The position numbers and the translations under genes are program-made. Below are positions 62,427-64,000 of a stretch of 64,000 nt of DNA, in pieces. This stretch comes from Salinispora fenicalii. Lineage in GTDB: Bacteria > Actinomycetota > Actinomycetes > Mycobacteriales > Micromonosporaceae. The stretch covers positions 162,299 to 226,298 of the forward strand of contig NZ_AZWQ01000009.1 of NCBI RefSeq assembly GCF_000514815.1. The letters are read 5' to 3'. The notes under the pieces are model-generated. The model was not told where the DNA came from and ran no database searches. It worked only from the letters and a program-made list of their open reading frames with translations. Within the stretch, counting starts at the first letter, position 1. Every line of letters begins with the position of its first letter.

Positions 62427-63509
62427 TCAGGCAGGGCGGCGGGTGGCAGCGATGGCGAGGTCGGCCAGGGCCTGGTGCGCCTCGGTGTCGAGGTCAACGG
62501 TGGACAGCGCGGCGAGGGCGGTGTCGGTGAGTTCCTGGATCCGCTGCTCGGCACGGCCGAGCGCGCCGCTGGCTCCGATCAATTCCCGCAGCCGGGCCAC
62601 CCCCGCGTCGTCGAGGTCGGAGTCGCCGAGGCCGTCGAGTAGCACCTCCCGATCGGCGGTGCCGACCAGCTCCAACGCCGCTGCCACCAGGTAGGTCCGC
62701 TTTCCCTCGCGGAGGTCGTCGCCGGCCGGTTTGCCGGTCTGCGCCGGGTCACCAAAGATTCCCAGCACATCGTCGCGCAGCTGGAAGGCCTCACCCAGCG
62801 GCAGCCCGTACGCCGAGTACGCCACGTGGACCTCGGGTGTGGCGTCGGCCAGTGCGGCGCCGAGTAACAGCGGGCGTTCGACGGTGTACTTCGCCGACTT
62901 GTAGCGGGCGACCGTCCCGGCTCGCTCGACCGACGTGTCCCCGGTGGCCTGGGTCAGTACGTCGAGGTACTGGCCCACGGTGACCTCGGTCCGCATCAGG
63001 TCGAAGATCGGTCGTGCCCGGGCGACGGTGCGCGGGTCCAGTCCGGCGGAGTGCAGCAGCTCATCGGACCAGACGAGGCACAGGTCGCCCAGGAGAATCG
63101 CTGCCGCGTCACCGAATCCGTCCGCGTCTCCGTCCCACTCCGCCGACCGGTGCCGGGCGGCGAACCGCAGGTGCACCGCCGGTTCCCCCCGCCGGGTGTC
63201 CGAGCGATCGATCAGGTCGTCGTGAATCAACGCGCTGGCCTGCACAAACTCCAGCGCGGCCAGGGCGGTCGCCACCTGTTCGTTGTCGATCCCACCGGCG
63301 CCCCGGTAGCCCCAGTAGGCGAAGGCGGGCCGTAGCCGCTTGCCGCCGCCGAGGACGAATGCCTCGACTGCGTCGGCCAACGGGGCGAGGGAAGCGTCAA
63401 CGTCGGTCATCCAGGCGCGTCGAGCCACCAGGAAGTCGGCCAGTGCCTTGTTGACGCGTTGTCGAAGCCCGGCACGGTCCACCGGGGAGACAGGAGCAGC
63501 GTAGGTCAC
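62427..63509 (-). CDS. Polyprenyl (geranylgeranyl-type) diphosphate synthase
   Basis: 360-residue all-helical prenyltransferase. First Asp-rich motif LIHDDLIDRSDTRRG (about 95-109), second QLRDDVLGIFGD, in which the fifth position is Gly as in several actinobacterial enzymes. Elongates isoprenoid diphosphates with IPP. Position equals idsA2 (Rv2173), but mptA, which lies between in mycobacteria, is absent here. Chain length not predicted. Confidence 0.9.
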   Translation of the reverse strand: MTYAAPVSPVDRAGLRQRVNKALADFLVARRAWMTDVDASLAPLADAVEAFVLGGGKRLRPAFAYWGYRGAGGIDNEQVATALAALEFVQASALIHDDLIDRSDTRRGEPAVHLRFAARHRSAEWDGDADGFGDAAAILLGDLCLVWSDELLHSAGLDPRTVARARPIFDLMRTEVTVGQYLDVLTQATGDTSVERAGTVARYKSAKYTVERPLLLGAALADATPEVHVAYSAYGLPLGEAFQLRDDVLGIFGDPAQTGKPAGDDLREGKRTYLVAAALELVGTADREVLLDGLGDSDLDDAGVARLRELIGASGALGRAEQRIQELTDTALAALSTVDLDTEAHQALADLAIAATRRPA

Positions 63510-63679
63510 GCTCTGACGCTAGCCGGTCGTGCCGGGCGGCGACGCATCGGCGGCCTGGCGACGCGCCGTGCCCCTGCGGGCGCGGGGCCGGCTGTGCGTG
63601 TTGTGTGGTGTCGGTCGGGCCGTGCCCCCTGTCACCGTTTGCCGCGGGGGAAGGTCTAGGGATAGCGGCCGGGCGCCGC

Positions 63680-63685
63680 TAGAGT
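63680..63685 (+). promoter_or_regulatory. -10 element implying a leaderless metF transcript
   Basis: TAGAGT ends 6 nt before the GTG at 63692; no ribosome site. Confidence 0.3.
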
Positions 63686-63691
63686 CATGGC

Positions 63692-64000
63692 GTGGCGCTT
63701 GGTCTTCCATCGGTTCTCCCCAATCCGCAGCCGGCGATCGGGGAGCTGATCCGCGACCGCCGGCCAACCTTCTCCTTCGAGTTCATGCCCCCGAAGACCG
63801 CGCAGGGTGAACGGCTGCTCTGGCAGGCCATTCGGGAGCTGGAGTCGCTGCGCCCGTCGTTCGTCTCGATCACCTACGGTGCCGGTGGCTCAACTCGGGA
63901 CACGACCGTGGCGGTTACCGAACGGGTCGCCACCGAGACCACGCTGCTGCCGATGGCGCACCTGACCGCAGTCAATCACTCGGTGGCCGAGCTGCGTCAC
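63692..64000 (+). CDS. metF: Methylenetetrahydrofolate reductase (3' end outside window)
   Basis: First 103 residues of a flavoprotein TIM barrel that reduces 5,10-methylene-THF to 5-methyl-THF for methionine synthesis. FSFEFMPPKTAQGERLLW (Glu of the active site), FVSITYGAGGSTRDTTV and MAHLTAVNHS are diagnostic. GTG at 63692; the ATG 5 nt earlier is in another frame. Divergent from the polyprenyl synthetase; the mycobacterial counterpart in the same place is Rv2172c. Confidence 0.9.
   Translation, partial: MALGLPSVLPNPQPAIGELIRDRRPTFSFEFMPPKTAQGERLLWQAIRELESLRPSFVSITYGAGGSTRDTTVAVTERVATETTLLPMAHLTAVNHSVAELRH

Overview
This window is GC-rich chromosomal DNA from a filamentous actinobacterium. 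GTG starts, 4-nt GTGA/ATGA gene overlaps and a split bcc-aa3 respiratory branch all fit. Protein content and a short peptide-like intergenic repeat ([10 protein letters not shown]) suggest Micromonosporaceae, possibly Salinispora or Micromonospora; that family-level call is inference. No rRNA, tRNA, insertion sequence, prophage or CRISPR array is visible. From memory, the gene content parallels the Mycobacterium tuberculosis segment Rv2205c-Rv2172c (glycerate kinase, erpA, adoK, ctaC, ctaF, trpD, ctaE-qcrCAB, Rv2191, pimB, fadD15, Rv2185c, Rv2179c, aroG, pknL, Rv2175c, idsA2, metF-like), so most of the window is an old actinobacterial core neighbourhood with lineage-specific insertions.

Layout. 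1-4.0 kb: glycerate kinase (cut by the window edge), ErpA, adenosine kinase, and a divergent cysteine desulfurase-TusA pair. 4.2-12.8 kb: aerobic respiration, with ctaC-ctaF, trpD, a degenerate receiver, a CtaG-like assembly factor and ctaE-qcrC-qcrA-qcrB. 12.9-19.1 kb: DUF4142 secreted protein, Lrp-type sensor domain, nucleotidyltransferase-Nudix pair, a second RelA/SpoT-type protein, and a DnaQ/GIY-YIG nuclease. 19.3-24.0 kb: NYN RNase-like protein, tiny Cys-rich protein, M48 protease and PimB mannosyltransferase. 24.0-31.5 kb: GGDEF/EAL protein coupled to a methyltransferase, a LuxR-type two-component system, acyl-CoA ligase and an SRPBCC protein. 31.5-42.1 kb: glucokinase, FMO, a hydrolase without its nucleophile, OtsA, Crp-family regulator, RNase AS, a PFK with PPi-type residues, and ProC.

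42.1-53.2 kb is the clearest accessory module, an apparent mannoside-utilisation locus: secreted GH92 alpha-mannosidase, binding-protein ABC importer without its own ATPase, AGE-family (mannose isomerase-like) enzyme, fructokinase and LacI regulator. A perfect 12-bp palindrome overlaps the GH92 -35 box, and a near-copy sits just upstream of the importer. The proposed route is mannoside to mannose to fructose to fructose-6-phosphate, which would feed the PFK encoded nearby. 53.2-54.0 kb is the one long gap; it holds an 18-bp tandem array that also reads as a His-rich micro-ORF, and the promoter of a CBM2-GH18 chitinase.

55.7-64 kb: lipoprotein, class II DAHP synthase, threonine aldolase, endonuclease IV, PASTA Ser/Thr kinase divergent from an Rv2175c-like DNA-binding protein, polyprenyl synthetase, and the start of metF. 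The dispersed repeat lies exactly at stop-to-start junctions after the FMO gene and after aroG, and appears to have supplied the first codons of the threonine aldolase gene.
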